DNA of 64,000 nucleotides from Lachnospiraceae bacterium (GTDB taxonomy: Bacteria; Bacillota; Clostridia; Lachnospirales; Lachnospiraceae): NCBI GenBank assembly GCA_021770755.1, contig JAETQI010000018.1, positions 1-64,000 of the forward strand, in the 5' to 3' direction. Each line of letters starts with the position of its first letter. Position 1 is the first letter of the stretch. The position numbers and the translations under genes are program-made. The notes below the pieces were generated by a model that saw nothing but the letters and a program-made list of their open reading frames with translations, had not been told where the DNA came from and ran no database searches. This document shows positions 18,796 to 28,110 of this stretch, piece by piece.

Positions 18796-19821
18796 ATGGC
18801 AAAGATAGGAATGATCGGAGCGGGTAGCTGGGGAATCGCGCTGACTGTGCTCTTGAACAACAACGGACATGACATCACGGTGTGGTCGGCATTGAAAGAT
18901 GAGATTGACATGCTGAACAGGGAGCATGAGCATAAGGACAAACTTCCGGGGGTAAAGCTCGCGGACGATATCGTATTCACGACAGAGCTTGCGGATGCCG
19001 TAAAAGAAAAGGACATTCTGGTGCTCGCAGTGCCTTCCTCGTTCACAAGGGCAACGGCACACAGCATGAGGGAATGCGTGGCAGAAGGGCAGATCATCGT
19101 GAATGTGGCAAAGGGGATCGAGGAAGCTACGCTCATGACGCTCTCACAGGTGATCGAGGATGAGGTGCCGCAGGCAGACGTGGCAGTCCTGTCAGGCCCT
19201 TCCCATGCGGAGGAGGTCGGAAAGTGTATTCCCACGACGATCGTGGTCGGTGCGAAGACGAAGAAGACAGCAGAATATATCCAGACGGTATTTATGAGCG
19301 ATGTGTTCCGGGTGTACACGAGCCCTGATGTGCTTGGCATCGAGCTTGGCGCGGCGCTCAAGAACGTGGTCGCGCTGGCGGCGGGCATCGCGGATGGGCT
19401 TGGCTATGGCGACAATACAAAGGCGGCACTTATCACGCGTGGTATCACGGAGATCGCGCGGCTTGGCATGGAGATGGGCGGCAGGTTTGAGACCTTCTGC
19501 GGATTGTCGGGTATCGGCGATCTGATCGTGACCTGTGCGAGTATGCACAGCCGCAACCGGCGCGCCGGGATCCTCATCGGACAGGGCAGGACGATGGAGG
19601 AGGCCATGGCGGAGGTCAAGATGGTGGTCGAGGGCGTATTCTCCGCAAAGGCGGCGATGCGTCTGGCAGAAAAATATCATGTCGAACTTCCGATCATAGA
19701 GCAGGTGAACGAAGTGCTGTTCCAGGGCAAGACAGCGGCGGCGGCAGTCAGGGATCTGATGATACGCGACAAGAAGATCGAGATCGCGCATGATGAGGAG
19801 TGGGATGGCAGACCAACATGA
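18796..19821 (+). CDS. gpsA: NAD(P)-dependent glycerol-3-phosphate dehydrogenase
   Basis: Reduces dihydroxyacetone phosphate to sn-glycerol 3-phosphate. Seen: dinucleotide-binding GAGSWGIALTVLL, NVAKGIEE, SGPSHAEEV, the catalytic Lys region GAALKNVVALAAGIADGLGYGDNTKAALITRG, and GLSGIGDLIVTC. The start is ATG 18796 (MAKIGMIGAGSWG) rather than GTG 18784. Directly downstream of plsY, forming a phospholipid-precursor pair. Confidence 0.95.
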   Translation: MAKIGMIGAGSWGIALTVLLNNNGHDITVWSALKDEIDMLNREHEHKDKLPGVKLADDIVFTTELADAVKEKDILVLAVPSSFTRATAHSMRECVAEGQIIVNVAKGIEEATLMTLSQVIEDEVPQADVAVLSGPSHAEEVGKCIPTTIVVGAKTKKTAEYIQTVFMSDVFRVYTSPDVLGIELGAALKNVVALAAGIADGLGYGDNTKAALITRGITEIARLGMEMGGRFETFCGLSGIGDLIVTCASMHSRNRRAGILIGQGRTMEEAMAEVKMVVEGVFSAKAAMRLAEKYHVELPIIEQVNEVLFQGKTAAAAVRDLMIRDKKIEIAHDEEWDGRPT

Positions 19822-19868
19822 CCATTCAATGGAATTTAGAGTAAGTGCGTCTTGAAAGGAATTTTGCT

Positions 19869-20042
19869 ATGGATAATGTAAACGCGTGGAAGTATGCGAT
19901 CGGCATCGTGCAATTGGACGGAATAAAGCCATCAGATGATTTCCTCGAACTTGTCGATAAAGAAAAAAAAGGCGAGATGACAGGGGATGATATCCGAAAG
20001 GTACTTTATAAGAAATATAAAGTTGTCGAGGGGAAAACATAA
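19869..20042 (+). CDS. VbhA-like antitoxin of a Fic system
   Basis: 57-residue protein that matches the small antitoxin pattern of class I Fic modules: AIGIVQLDGIKPSDDFLELVDKEKKGEMTGDDIRKVL resembles the VbhA helix-LEG-helix-GEIS layout. The inhibitory motif (S/T)xxxE(G/N) would be IVQLDG here, with Ser/Thr replaced by Ile and Glu by Asp, so inhibition may be weakened or differ. ATG 19869 has GAAAGGAATTTTGCT before it; the ORF-track start at 19845 lacks a site. Its TAA overlaps the fic ATG (TAATG), so the two are coupled. Confidence 0.65.
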   Translation: MDNVNAWKYAIGIVQLDGIKPSDDFLELVDKEKKGEMTGDDIRKVLYKKYKVVEGKT

Positions 20043-20683
20043 TGCGCGATCCGTATTTCTATGATGACTGTGATGTCCTGAAAAATAAGATGGGGATCAA
20101 GGATAGTGCAGTTTTGGATCTGGCAGAAGTGGAATTTGCCTGTAATGCGATTCATGAACTTGCGTATGCGCCGTTAACGGGGGATTATGATTTTGAACAT
20201 TATTGTAAAATGCACTTTTACATTTTTAGGGATCTTTATGATTGGGCAGGAATCCCCCGGACTGTATCTATGGAAAAGGAAGAAGCTATATTAGGGTATA
20301 TGTCAATAGAATATGCCCAGCCAGAAGAGATTGCAAAGCAGGCTGAATATGTTCTGGAGAGAATGAACCGCAGAACCTGGGGGAAGATGGATACTTCTGA
20401 ACAGGCGGAATTTCTTTCACAGGATATGGCCGATCTATGGAAAGTGCATTGCTTTAGGGAGGGCAATACAAGAGTTACAATAACATTTGTCTGTCAATTT
20501 GCGGATGATCATGGTATGCCTATTGACAGAAAATTGTTTGAAGAAAATGCTGTTTATACAAGAAACGCCCTGGTGGCAGCCTCCGCATTTTTTCAAAACG
20601 CAGATTTTAGAAAAATGGAGTACCTTGTTAAGATTGTAAGAGATAGTTTGGAAAGGGGACGAACCTCACAAAGAAGATTGTGA
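20042..20683 (+). CDS. fic: Fic-domain protein (probable AMP transferase toxin)
   Basis: 213 residues with a Fic core. The catalytic loop is HCFREGNTRVTI (His at about 136) compared with canonical HPFx(D/E)GNGRxxR, so the final Arg is Ile and the NG is NT. The NTR form is common in a clade of Firmicute Fic proteins. Fic enzymes usually transfer AMP to a protein hydroxyl. Coupling to a VbhA-like partner suggests a toxin-antitoxin unit. Base composition is more AT-rich than gpsA and the MoxR gene on either side, suggesting acquisition. Confidence 0.8.
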   Translation: MRDPYFYDDCDVLKNKMGIKDSAVLDLAEVEFACNAIHELAYAPLTGDYDFEHYCKMHFYIFRDLYDWAGIPRTVSMEKEEAILGYMSIEYAQPEEIAKQAEYVLERMNRRTWGKMDTSEQAEFLSQDMADLWKVHCFREGNTRVTITFVCQFADDHGMPIDRKLFEENAVYTRNALVAASAFFQNADFRKMEYLVKIVRDSLERGRTSQRRL

Positions 20684-20777
20684 AAGTAGGGGCGGGCGAA
20701 GAGTAGATCGATTTGGAGGATAAATGAGAATAGGGTTCAATAGTGAAAAACATAAATAAAGAAAGGAAACATACAAA

Positions 20778-21593
20778 ATGGCAAACACAGAATTTAACAG
20801 CACGCGGGATTACGTGGCGAGCGAGGAGCTGCTCGCGAGTGTGAATGTGGCGATCGCACTGCAGAAGCCGCTTCTGATCAAGGGGGAGCCGGGCACGGGA
20901 AAAACGATGCTCGCGCAGGCGGTGGCCAATTCGCTCGGCAAGAAACTGATCATATGGAACATTAAGTCCACGACGAAGGCGCAGGACGGACTGTACATGT
21001 ACGATACGATCCAGCGGCTTTACGACGGGCAGTTTGGTGTGGAGGGCGTCGATGATATCGCGCGGTATATCAAACTCGGCAAGCTCGGCGAGGCGTTTGA
21101 GAGTGACGAGCAGGTGATCCTGCTCATCGACGAGATCGACAAGGCGGATCTGGAGTTTCCCAATGACCTGCTGTGGGAGCTTGACCAGATGGAATTTTAT
21201 ATTCATGAGACGAAGCGTACTGTCAAGGCAAAGCACAGGCCGATCGTGATCATCACATCGAATGCCGAGAAGGAGCTTCCGGATGCCTTTTTGAGAAGAT
21301 GCATCTTCCACTACATTGATTTCCCGGATGCGGAGCTGATGGAGGAGATCATCAGGACGCACTATCCCGATGTCGAGGAGAATCTCATGAAGAATGCGAT
21401 GCAGGTGTTTTATGATATCCGCGCACTGCGCGATGTGCGCAAGAAACCGAGCACTTCGGAGCTGATCGACTGGATCAACGCGCTGCAGATCGGCGGGATA
21501 CCGGCGGACACGCTGCGGTCAAAGCTTCCGTTTGTCGGCGTGGTCGTGAAGAAGGACGAGGATCTGGAGACGGTGCGGCAGGAGATTCACTGA
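20778..21593 (+). CDS. MoxR-family AAA+ ATPase
   Basis: 271-residue AAA+ protein with Walker A KGEPGTGKTMLA, Walker B LLIDEIDKAD and sensor ITSNAEKELPDAFLRRC. MoxR ATPases usually work with VWA-domain proteins as chaperone-like assembly or activation factors, and one follows 20 bp downstream. GAAAGGAAACATACAAA precedes ATG. The client is unknown. Confidence 0.85.
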   Translation: MANTEFNSTRDYVASEELLASVNVAIALQKPLLIKGEPGTGKTMLAQAVANSLGKKLIIWNIKSTTKAQDGLYMYDTIQRLYDGQFGVEGVDDIARYIKLGKLGEAFESDEQVILLIDEIDKADLEFPNDLLWELDQMEFYIHETKRTVKAKHRPIVIITSNAEKELPDAFLRRCIFHYIDFPDAELMEEIIRTHYPDVEENLMKNAMQVFYDIRALRDVRKKPSTSELIDWINALQIGGIPADTLRSKLPFVGVVVKKDEDLETVRQEIH

Positions 21594-21613
21594 GAACGGA
21601 ATGAGGGAAAAGC

Positions 21614-22816
21614 ATGTTTTCTAAATTTTTCTATACATTGAAAGAAAAGGGACTGGAGGTCTCATTAGGGGAGTGGCTGGATCTGCAGGAAGCGCTTGAC
21701 AAGGGGCTTTGCGAGAGCTCGCTGACGCAGTTTTACTATGTGGCGAGGATGATACTGGTGAAGAGCGAGACCGAGTTTGACAAGTTTGACATGGCGTTCG
21801 AGGAGTGCTTTAAGGGCGTGAAGACCGAGACGGAGGTCGGGAAGAATATGCTGCGGTGGCTCGACAAGTCCGATATGCTGGAGCTTGCCCACGAGGAGGC
21901 GCGGAATCATCTGAATCAGATCGAGGACATTCATGTGGACAAGGACGATGTGGAGGAGAAATTCAAACAGCGTCTGAAAGACCAGAATGAGGAGCACAAC
22001 GGAGGAAGCTTCTGGATCGGGACGATGGGAAAGACGTCCTTTGGAAATATGGGCGGAAATGTGGGCGGCGTGCGTGTCGGCGGGCAGACAGGCTACCAGT
22101 CGGCATTTTCCGTTGTGGGTGCGCGCAAGTACCGAGATTTCAGGGACGACAAGGTGATCGATAACCGCCAGTTCCAGATGGCACTGCGGCGGCTGAGACA
22201 GTTCTCCACGAAGCTGGATATCCCCAAGTCGGAGCTTGACATTGACGAGACGATCGACAAGACCTGCAACAACGGCGGCTATCTGCAGATCGAGATGATG
22301 AAGCCGCGCAAAAATGCGGTGAAGCTCCTGCTCCTGATGGATTCCGGCGGGACGATGATCCCGTATACAAGGCTGATGAACGACCTGTTCCAGTCCGTGA
22401 ACAAATCCAATCATTTTAAGGATGTGAAAGTCTACTATTTTCACAACTGTATTTATTCCAAGCTGTATAAGACACCAGAGTGCGAGAACGGCGACTGGAT
22501 CGACACAGAGTGGATGTTCCGGAATGTCGGCAGTGATTACAAGGTGATCATCGTCGGGGATGCGGCGATGGCGCCGGAGGAGCTCTACTCGGATACAGGC
22601 AATTACAGAGGACCAAACGGCGGGCTGTCGGGTTTTGAGTGGCTCCAGTTGATGAAACGGCACTATAAGAAGATCGTGTGGATGAATCCCAAGATGGCGC
22701 CGGGACGCGCGCCGTGGCGTGAGGCGGAGACTGCCGTGAAAGAGATATTTCCTATGTATAAGCTCACAGTGAAAGGGTTAAACGAAGCGATGGTCAGGCT
22801 GATGGCAAACAGATGA
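21614..22816 (+). CDS. VWA (CoxE-like) domain protein
   Basis: 400 residues with an N-terminal helical part, a Gly-rich middle (FGNMGGNVGGVRVGG) and a C-terminal von Willebrand A domain of CoxE type (AVKLLLLMDSGGTMIPYTRL, FFxxN-like YYFHNCIY, VIIVGDAAMAPEEL). The MIDAS DxSxS appears as DSGGT, so the metal site is changed. Partner of the MoxR ATPase immediately upstream; such pairs act together on a protein client. Confidence 0.8.
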   Translation: MFSKFFYTLKEKGLEVSLGEWLDLQEALDKGLCESSLTQFYYVARMILVKSETEFDKFDMAFEECFKGVKTETEVGKNMLRWLDKSDMLELAHEEARNHLNQIEDIHVDKDDVEEKFKQRLKDQNEEHNGGSFWIGTMGKTSFGNMGGNVGGVRVGGQTGYQSAFSVVGARKYRDFRDDKVIDNRQFQMALRRLRQFSTKLDIPKSELDIDETIDKTCNNGGYLQIEMMKPRKNAVKLLLLMDSGGTMIPYTRLMNDLFQSVNKSNHFKDVKVYYFHNCIYSKLYKTPECENGDWIDTEWMFRNVGSDYKVIIVGDAAMAPEELYSDTGNYRGPNGGLSGFEWLQLMKRHYKKIVWMNPKMAPGRAPWREAETAVKEIFPMYKLTVKGLNEAMVRLMANR

Positions 22817-22897
22817 GGAGCTGTCCGCGAGGCACGTCGGAGTGGATAGGATATTTTTTGGTAAAAGGGAAATGAGTACGGGGGAGAAGGCGAAGAT

Positions 22898-23314
22898 ATG
22901 GAAAAGAAAGCACCTGAGAGAAAGGTTCATCTGCGGGAGGGCGATGTATTTTACGTCTATGATAAGCGGATCAACAAATGCGTCAGGGAGGGCTGTGAGG
23001 GGACGGTCAAATATGGTCTGACGCTCCAGGTAAACATGGAAAACGGCGATACACTCAATACGTATGAGTGCAACAAGTGTCACATGAAGTACACGGCATA
23101 TCCCAATTATGTGCGTCTCACAGAAACAGAGCTGCTGGACATATATAATAAAGAGGCGGTGGATGCGCGTGACCGCAAGCGCGCTGCAGATGCTGCAAGG
23201 CAGGCAGCACGTGAGAAAAAGAAAAAGGCGTTTGCTGCGCGGAAAGCGGGCAGCAAACAGGCGGCGGGCGCGGTACGTAAAACAGGCGGTAAAAGCAGGG
23301 GGCGCAAAGCTTAA
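22898..23314 (+). CDS. Small zinc-ribbon-like protein with basic tail
   Basis: 138-residue protein I do not recognise by name. The N-terminal half has four Cys in two pairs (CVREGC and CNKC), spaced like a zinc ribbon. The C-terminal ~50 residues are almost all Lys, Arg and Ala (ARQAAREKKKKAFAARKAG), which suggests nucleic-acid or ribosome binding. It follows the MoxR/VWA pair by about 80 bp with its own site (GGGGGAGAAGG), and a terminator follows, so it is likely the last gene of that operon. Function is not inferred. Confidence 0.6.
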   Translation: MEKKAPERKVHLREGDVFYVYDKRINKCVREGCEGTVKYGLTLQVNMENGDTLNTYECNKCHMKYTAYPNYVRLTETELLDIYNKEAVDARDRKRAADAARQAAREKKKKAFAARKAGSKQAAGAVRKTGGKSRGRKA

Positions 23315-23372
23315 TGCCGACCAGTTAAATAGTCGCTGTTTATCCTCATTTTATCAGGATCTGACAGGGTAC

Positions 23373-23419
23373 AAAAAGAATCATAACCGAAAAATCGGAC
23401 AATTATGGTTCTTTTTTTG
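23373..23419 (+). terminator. Rho-independent terminator after the MoxR/VWA operon
   Basis: AAAAAGAATCATAA pairs with TTATGGTTCTTTTTTT around a GC-containing loop that itself can pair (CCGAAAAATCGG); it ends in a T run. Confidence 0.75.
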
Positions 23420-23487
23420 TATTGGAGCGCATAGGTTTAAACAGATGATCAGTTTTTATCGTCAAATAACAGGAAAGGGGGAATACA

Positions 23488-24990
23488 ATGAGCCAGCTTG
23501 ATGCGAATCAGGAATTTAATCTATACAGGGATATCAGCCAGCGCACTGGCGGAGAGATCTATGTGGGAGTGGTGGGGCCCGTCAGGACAGGAAAATCCAC
23601 TTTTATAAAACGTTTTATGGATCTGATGGTGCTGCCGCAGATCGAGAATGAACATGAGAGGACTCGCACGCAGGATGAACTGCCGCAGAGCAGCGGGGGG
23701 CGCACGATCACGACGACAGAGCCCAAATTTATCCCGAAGGAGGCGGCTCAGATCGAGATCAGCGACGGCATCAACGTCAAGGTGCGGCTGATCGACTGTG
23801 TCGGCTATATGGTCGACGGCGCTGCAGGGCATATGGAGGAGGACGTGGAGCGCATGGTAAAGACGCCGTGGTCCAGGGAGGAGATCCCGTTCACGCAGGC
23901 GGCGGAGATCGGGACACGCAAAGTGATCCAGGATCACTCCACGATCGGTATCGTCGTCACCACCGACGGGAGCTTTGGTGAGATACCGCGGAATGCCTAC
24001 AAGCCCGCGGAGGAGCAGACCATATCAGAGCTCAAGGAACTCGGAAAGCCGTTTGTGGTGCTTGTCAACACGACCAGGCCGTATTCCGACGAGGCAAAAA
24101 ATATCGCCGCCGAGCTGGAAAAGAAACATGAAGTCAAGGCGATCCCTGTCAATATCGAACAGCTTAGGCGCGACGATATCACGATGATATTGGAGCAGGT
24201 CATGTATGAATTTCCAGTGTCAGTGATCGAGTTCTACACGCCGAAGTGGATGGATATCATGGAGATCGACAATCCCATGAAAAAAGAAGTGATCGAGAAG
24301 CTGCATGTCATCATGGATAAGGTCAGGACTGTGCGCGACCTGGTGGAGAAGGATTTCAGCCAGTTGCTGGAGAAGGACAGCGAGTACATCAGGCGCTGCA
24401 AATACGACAAGGTGAACATTGCAGACGGCTCCGCTTCCTTTTTGCTCGAGGGGGACACAAAGTATTATTATGAGCTGTTAAGCTCTATGACAGGGGAAAA
24501 CATATCGGGAGAGTATCAGTTGATGCAGCTCCTGTCAAGCCTGGCTGACATGAAACGGGAGTACAAGAAGGTGCTCAATGCGCTCGAGAGTGTCCGCCAA
24601 AAGGGATACGGCGTCGTCACGCCGGAGCGCGATGAGATTATGCTGGATAATCCGACACTGATCAAGCACGGCAATAAATACGGCGTGAAGATCAAGGCGC
24701 AGAGTCCGTCGATCCACATGATCAAGGCAAACATAGAGACCGAGATCGCACCGATCGTCGGCACGCAGCAGCAGGCGCAGGATCTGATCGGATACATCTC
24801 GGATGCGGAGACCTCCAAGGAGGGCATCTGGGAGACGAACATTTTCGGCAAGACGGTGGAGCAGTTGGTCAATGACGGTATCACGAGCAAAGTCTCCATG
24901 ATCGGTGAGGAGAGCCAGATCAAATTGCAGGATACCATGCAGAAGATCGTCAACGACTCCAACGGGGGAATGGTCTGTATCATTATATAA
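23488..24990 (+). CDS. spoIVA: Stage IV sporulation protein A (spore coat morphogenetic ATPase)
   Basis: 500 residues, the usual size for SpoIVA (B. subtilis about 492). It polymerises on the forespore surface using ATP hydrolysis and forms the coat basement layer. Seen: Walker A VVGPVRTGKSTFIKRFM, DELPQSSGGRTITTTEPKF, and C-terminal regions conserved to the end (NDSNGGMVCIII). AAAGGGGGAATACA precedes ATG. It is expected to be mother-cell (sigma-E) expressed; I could not identify a convincing sigma-E promoter. Confidence 0.95.
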   Translation: MSQLDANQEFNLYRDISQRTGGEIYVGVVGPVRTGKSTFIKRFMDLMVLPQIENEHERTRTQDELPQSSGGRTITTTEPKFIPKEAAQIEISDGINVKVRLIDCVGYMVDGAAGHMEEDVERMVKTPWSREEIPFTQAAEIGTRKVIQDHSTIGIVVTTDGSFGEIPRNAYKPAEEQTISELKELGKPFVVLVNTTRPYSDEAKNIAAELEKKHEVKAIPVNIEQLRRDDITMILEQVMYEFPVSVIEFYTPKWMDIMEIDNPMKKEVIEKLHVIMDKVRTVRDLVEKDFSQLLEKDSEYIRRCKYDKVNIADGSASFLLEGDTKYYYELLSSMTGENISGEYQLMQLLSSLADMKREYKKVLNALESVRQKGYGVVTPERDEIMLDNPTLIKHGNKYGVKIKAQSPSIHMIKANIETEIAPIVGTQQQAQDLIGYISDAETSKEGIWETNIFGKTVEQLVNDGITSKVSMIGEESQIKLQDTMQKIVNDSNGGMVCIII

Positions 24991-25033
24991 AAGGCGAAGG
25001 ACCGCCGTCAGGGTTTATGTCCGGTTTATGTAT

Positions 25034-26227
25034 TTATGGCATAGCGGATGCCCTATATTCCGAGGGCGTCTTTCCCATCGCTTTTTTAAATACTTTCACA
25101 AAATAATTATTGTCCGTGTAGCCGACATAGCTGCTGATCTCCTGGACAGTCAGGTTTGTCTCCCAGAGCATTTCAGCAGCGTGACGGCATCTTAAGTCCG
25201 CGATATATTGTGTTATGGTGCGTCCGGTTTCCTGCTTGAAGATTTTGGCGAGGTGGGAGGATGAGTAATCCGATAGCTGGCACAGTGCATCCATACTGAC
25301 ATTCTGTGTGTAATTCAGGGAAAGATATTCCACGACTTTAACGACCGCCGGGGAGTAACCGCTGGTATTTACCAGGTGGTCACGCACTGCGGTTGTCAGT
25401 TCGATCAGCATTTCGTAGCAATACTGTGTTTGTTTTGCGATATTGTCAGTACCAGAGAGACGCTGGACGGATTTCTGGGTAATCTGGTCGATCGTGATGA
25501 TGGACAGTCCGCTCTGTTCTGCCGCTTTCCGGGCCAGCGCGCGCAGGATGGAAATAGGGCTTTGATAGACTGGACTGCGGAACAGACCGGTAAGGGAAGA
25601 TGATTCATTCTGCATCTCGTCATAAGCCTGAATGATACTTTCAACCTCACCTTTCTCGATCAGTTTTAAGAGGCGGTTTTCAACATGATAGCGCTGATAG
25701 ACCGCACTGTAGTCAATAGAATCCTGACGATATATCTTCGGTTCTTTCGGTTCTTCCTGAAATCCCAGAAGTCTTCGATACGCATACTCCTGCAAAAGCG
25801 GATCAAACGATACCATACATGCGGTGACCGTGCGCTGGATCTGATAGGTGCTAAGTATTGGCATGGCAGTATAGTATAATTTGATGGAAGTTGCATAAGA
25901 CGCCGGCATTTTGTTTTCGATCAGGATATTCTGCATTTTCTCATCAGAATATTCTGTCCTGGCATAAGGCCCGATCAGGAAAACCTTGTTCCTGAACCGA
26001 AAGAAAAACAGACACACATCGAGTTTGTCCACGATTTCATAAAAGGTCGTGTCATCCATGGAACCTAGTAAATAGGAGAGGGAGTCAACAGCAAACATCG
26101 GCTGTAGAGCCTTCTGGAAGCAGTAAGTGTCCTCGAAGGCGGCGAGCAGCCTGGCATCATTATCATATATCATGACTTCTGCATTCAGGAGATTGTGCAG
26201 AAGTTTTCTGAATAATTCTAAATCCAT
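25034..26227 (-). CDS. AraC-family transcriptional regulator
   Basis: 397 residues. The C-terminal ~100 carry two AraC helix-turn-helix motifs (MDALCQLSDYSSSHLAKIFKQETG and VQEISSYVGYTDNNYFVKVFKKAMGKTPSEYR). The long N-terminal part resembles sensor regions of Lachnospiraceae AraC regulators and has no membrane segment. It is divergent from the glycoside operon and very likely its activator, since two identical activator-type sites lie in the shared intergenic region. Confidence 0.88.
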   Translation of the reverse strand: MDLELFRKLLHNLLNAEVMIYDNDARLLAAFEDTYCFQKALQPMFAVDSLSYLLGSMDDTTFYEIVDKLDVCLFFFRFRNKVFLIGPYARTEYSDEKMQNILIENKMPASYATSIKLYYTAMPILSTYQIQRTVTACMVSFDPLLQEYAYRRLLGFQEEPKEPKIYRQDSIDYSAVYQRYHVENRLLKLIEKGEVESIIQAYDEMQNESSSLTGLFRSPVYQSPISILRALARKAAEQSGLSIITIDQITQKSVQRLSGTDNIAKQTQYCYEMLIELTTAVRDHLVNTSGYSPAVVKVVEYLSLNYTQNVSMDALCQLSDYSSSHLAKIFKQETGRTITQYIADLRCRHAAEMLWETNLTVQEISSYVGYTDNNYFVKVFKKAMGKTPSEYRASAMP

Positions 26228-26357
26228 TACTTTTTTCTCATTTCTATTTCAGTTTCTTTTATTGTACCATAATTGTTATTTATTTCAACATCGCCTTATC
26301 AGTTGATCTATCTGGCAACAAAGTTTTGAATCGAATAGTATTGTTCTATAAATGATC

Positions 26358-26395
26358 AAATATTTCTAACGGTTTTCCCGGAATTTAGATATAAT
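26358..26395 (+). promoter_or_regulatory. Activator-type promoter, copy 1
   Basis: AAATATTTCTAACGGTTTTCC (26358-26378) followed 11 bp later by TATAAT (26390-26395). There is no recognisable -35 at 17 bp from the -10, so an activator at the 21-bp element is likely required. The same element and spacing recur 143 bp downstream. Confidence 0.5.
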
Positions 26396-26500
26396 ATTAA
26401 AAAGTAAGGCAACACCGCTCACAATACAGGTTCGGAGATGAACGTGTTATATTAGATTAAAAAAGTATTAAAAGATAATATAATAGTTCTAAAATAAATT

Positions 26501-26538
26501 AAATATTTCTAACGGTTTTCCATGATTTTAAATATAAT
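26501..26538 (+). promoter_or_regulatory. Activator-type promoter, copy 2
   Basis: Second exact copy of the 21-bp element (26501-26521), again with TATAAT 11 bp downstream (26533-26538). It lies 63 bp before the GPH symporter start. Probable AraC-regulator binding site and operon promoter; the rest of the ~370-bp intergenic region is AT-rich without genes. Confidence 0.55.
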
Positions 26539-26600
26539 TGTAGTTAGCAAGAATAATCATGATGTATGCGTGCGAATGGTATACAAAAGGAGGAAACAAG

Positions 26601-28082
26601 ATGGAAAAAAATGGAAAACTAACACAGAGCCAGATTGACGGTGTGCAGTACCGCCGCGCGAAATTGTGGCAGATCATTCTGGTCGCTTCCGGCGGAATGG
26701 TCGGCATGGGGTTTTACTGTCTGATCGGGCTGGCGAACTACTCTGCCAACATTGGTTTTGGGATCGCGACAGTTGCCGTGGGAGGCATTTTGACGTTCAC
26801 CCGCGTTTTTGATGCGATCACAGATCCACTGCTTGCATTTATTTACGATAAGGTGAATACACGCTTTGGCAAGGTTCGCATCCTGCTTGCCAGCGGCTGG
26901 ATCGTGATGGTTCTCGCAACACTGCTGATGTATAGCTGGGCGGCTGGAAAAGGACATGGATTCATGGTCTTTGTGCTGCTGTACATGCTTTATATCATCG
27001 GTTACACGCTGTATAACATGACAGGACAGACGCTGTTCGCCCTGATGACCAACGACCCGAAGCAGCGGCCGATGGTGGGCGTGTGGAGCACGATCTTTAA
27101 CTATATCGTTCCGATTGCCCTGAATATGGTTTACTATGTGGCGCTGATGCCAAAGTACGGCGGTTTCAATCTGGAGTTTCTGACCGCGGTCTGCTGGGCA
27201 ACCATCGCGGTATCCGCTGTGGGGCTTGTGACAACCTGTATCGGTATTTCGGAGTTCGACAGACCGGAGAATTTTGCAGGCACAACAACAAAGAAGGAAA
27301 AGCTCAGGATGAAGGACATGATAGAGGTGTTAAGGAACAATCGTCCACTGCGCTGTTACATCGCATCCGGGGCATCGGATAAGATCGCACAGCAGGTGGC
27401 AAGCCAGTCCATCATCAGTACGATGCTTGGCGGGATTGTCATCGGCAATATGTCCATCTCCACGACACTGAGTACCGTGAGCATCATCCCTTCCATTTTG
27501 TTTGCCGTGGTGGGCGCGAAATATGCCGGAAAACATGGCAATAAAAGGACGATCATCACATGGACCTATATGTGTATTTATGTGACCTGCGCAATGATTC
27601 TCTTCTTTGTTTTCTTACATATCGGCGGAAGTACGCGCAGCATTTCAGCAGCCCTGCCGCTTATGGCGATCTATGTGATCCTGACGCTGGCGCTGAACGG
27701 TACGAAGATGTGCGTGACCACCGGAAACAATGCTTTCATGGCAGATGTCATTGACTACGAGCTGGATCGCGGAGGCAGGTATATCCCGGCAGTGGTATCC
27801 GGTGTCTACAGCCTGATCGATAAGCTGGTATCTTCTGTGAGCGCGCTGATTGCGACTGGTGCGGTGGCGCTGATCGGCTATACGGAGACTATGCCGCAGC
27901 CTACGGATGCGTTGACGGGCGGTGTTTTCTGGATGACGATGGTGCTGATGTATGGTTTTCCGCTGGTCGGATGGGTGATCACCCTGATCGCCATGAAGTA
28001 CTGCTCTCTGGATAAAGAAGAGATGGTGGAAGTCCAGAAGCGCATCGCGGATAAGAAAGCGGCCGCATTGAAAGAAAGATAG
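26601..28082 (+). CDS. GPH-family glycoside/sugar:cation symporter
   Basis: About 493 residues with 12 membrane segments, of the glycoside-pentoside-hexuronide symporter family (MFS superfamily). Seen: an early loop with DAITDPLLAFIYDKVNTRFGKVR (the family's D-P-x(n)-D-x-x-x-x-R-x-G signature) and NAFMADVIDYELDRGGRYIPA. The start is ATG 26601 after AAAGGAGGAAACAAG; the track start at 26559 has no site. First gene of the operon. It probably imports an oligosaccharide or aryl glycoside hydrolysed by the downstream enzymes. Confidence 0.88.
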   Translation: MEKNGKLTQSQIDGVQYRRAKLWQIILVASGGMVGMGFYCLIGLANYSANIGFGIATVAVGGILTFTRVFDAITDPLLAFIYDKVNTRFGKVRILLASGWIVMVLATLLMYSWAAGKGHGFMVFVLLYMLYIIGYTLYNMTGQTLFALMTNDPKQRPMVGVWSTIFNYIVPIALNMVYYVALMPKYGGFNLEFLTAVCWATIAVSAVGLVTTCIGISEFDRPENFAGTTTKKEKLRMKDMIEVLRNNRPLRCYIASGASDKIAQQVASQSIISTMLGGIVIGNMSISTTLSTVSIIPSILFAVVGAKYAGKHGNKRTIITWTYMCIYVTCAMILFFVFLHIGGSTRSISAALPLMAIYVILTLALNGTKMCVTTGNNAFMADVIDYELDRGGRYIPAVVSGVYSLIDKLVSSVSALIATGAVALIGYTETMPQPTDALTGGVFWMTMVLMYGFPLVGWVITLIAMKYCSLDKEEMVEVQKRIADKKAAALKER

Positions 28083-28110
28083 GCAGATATCGGAAAAGGG
28101 AGAAAAGTCC

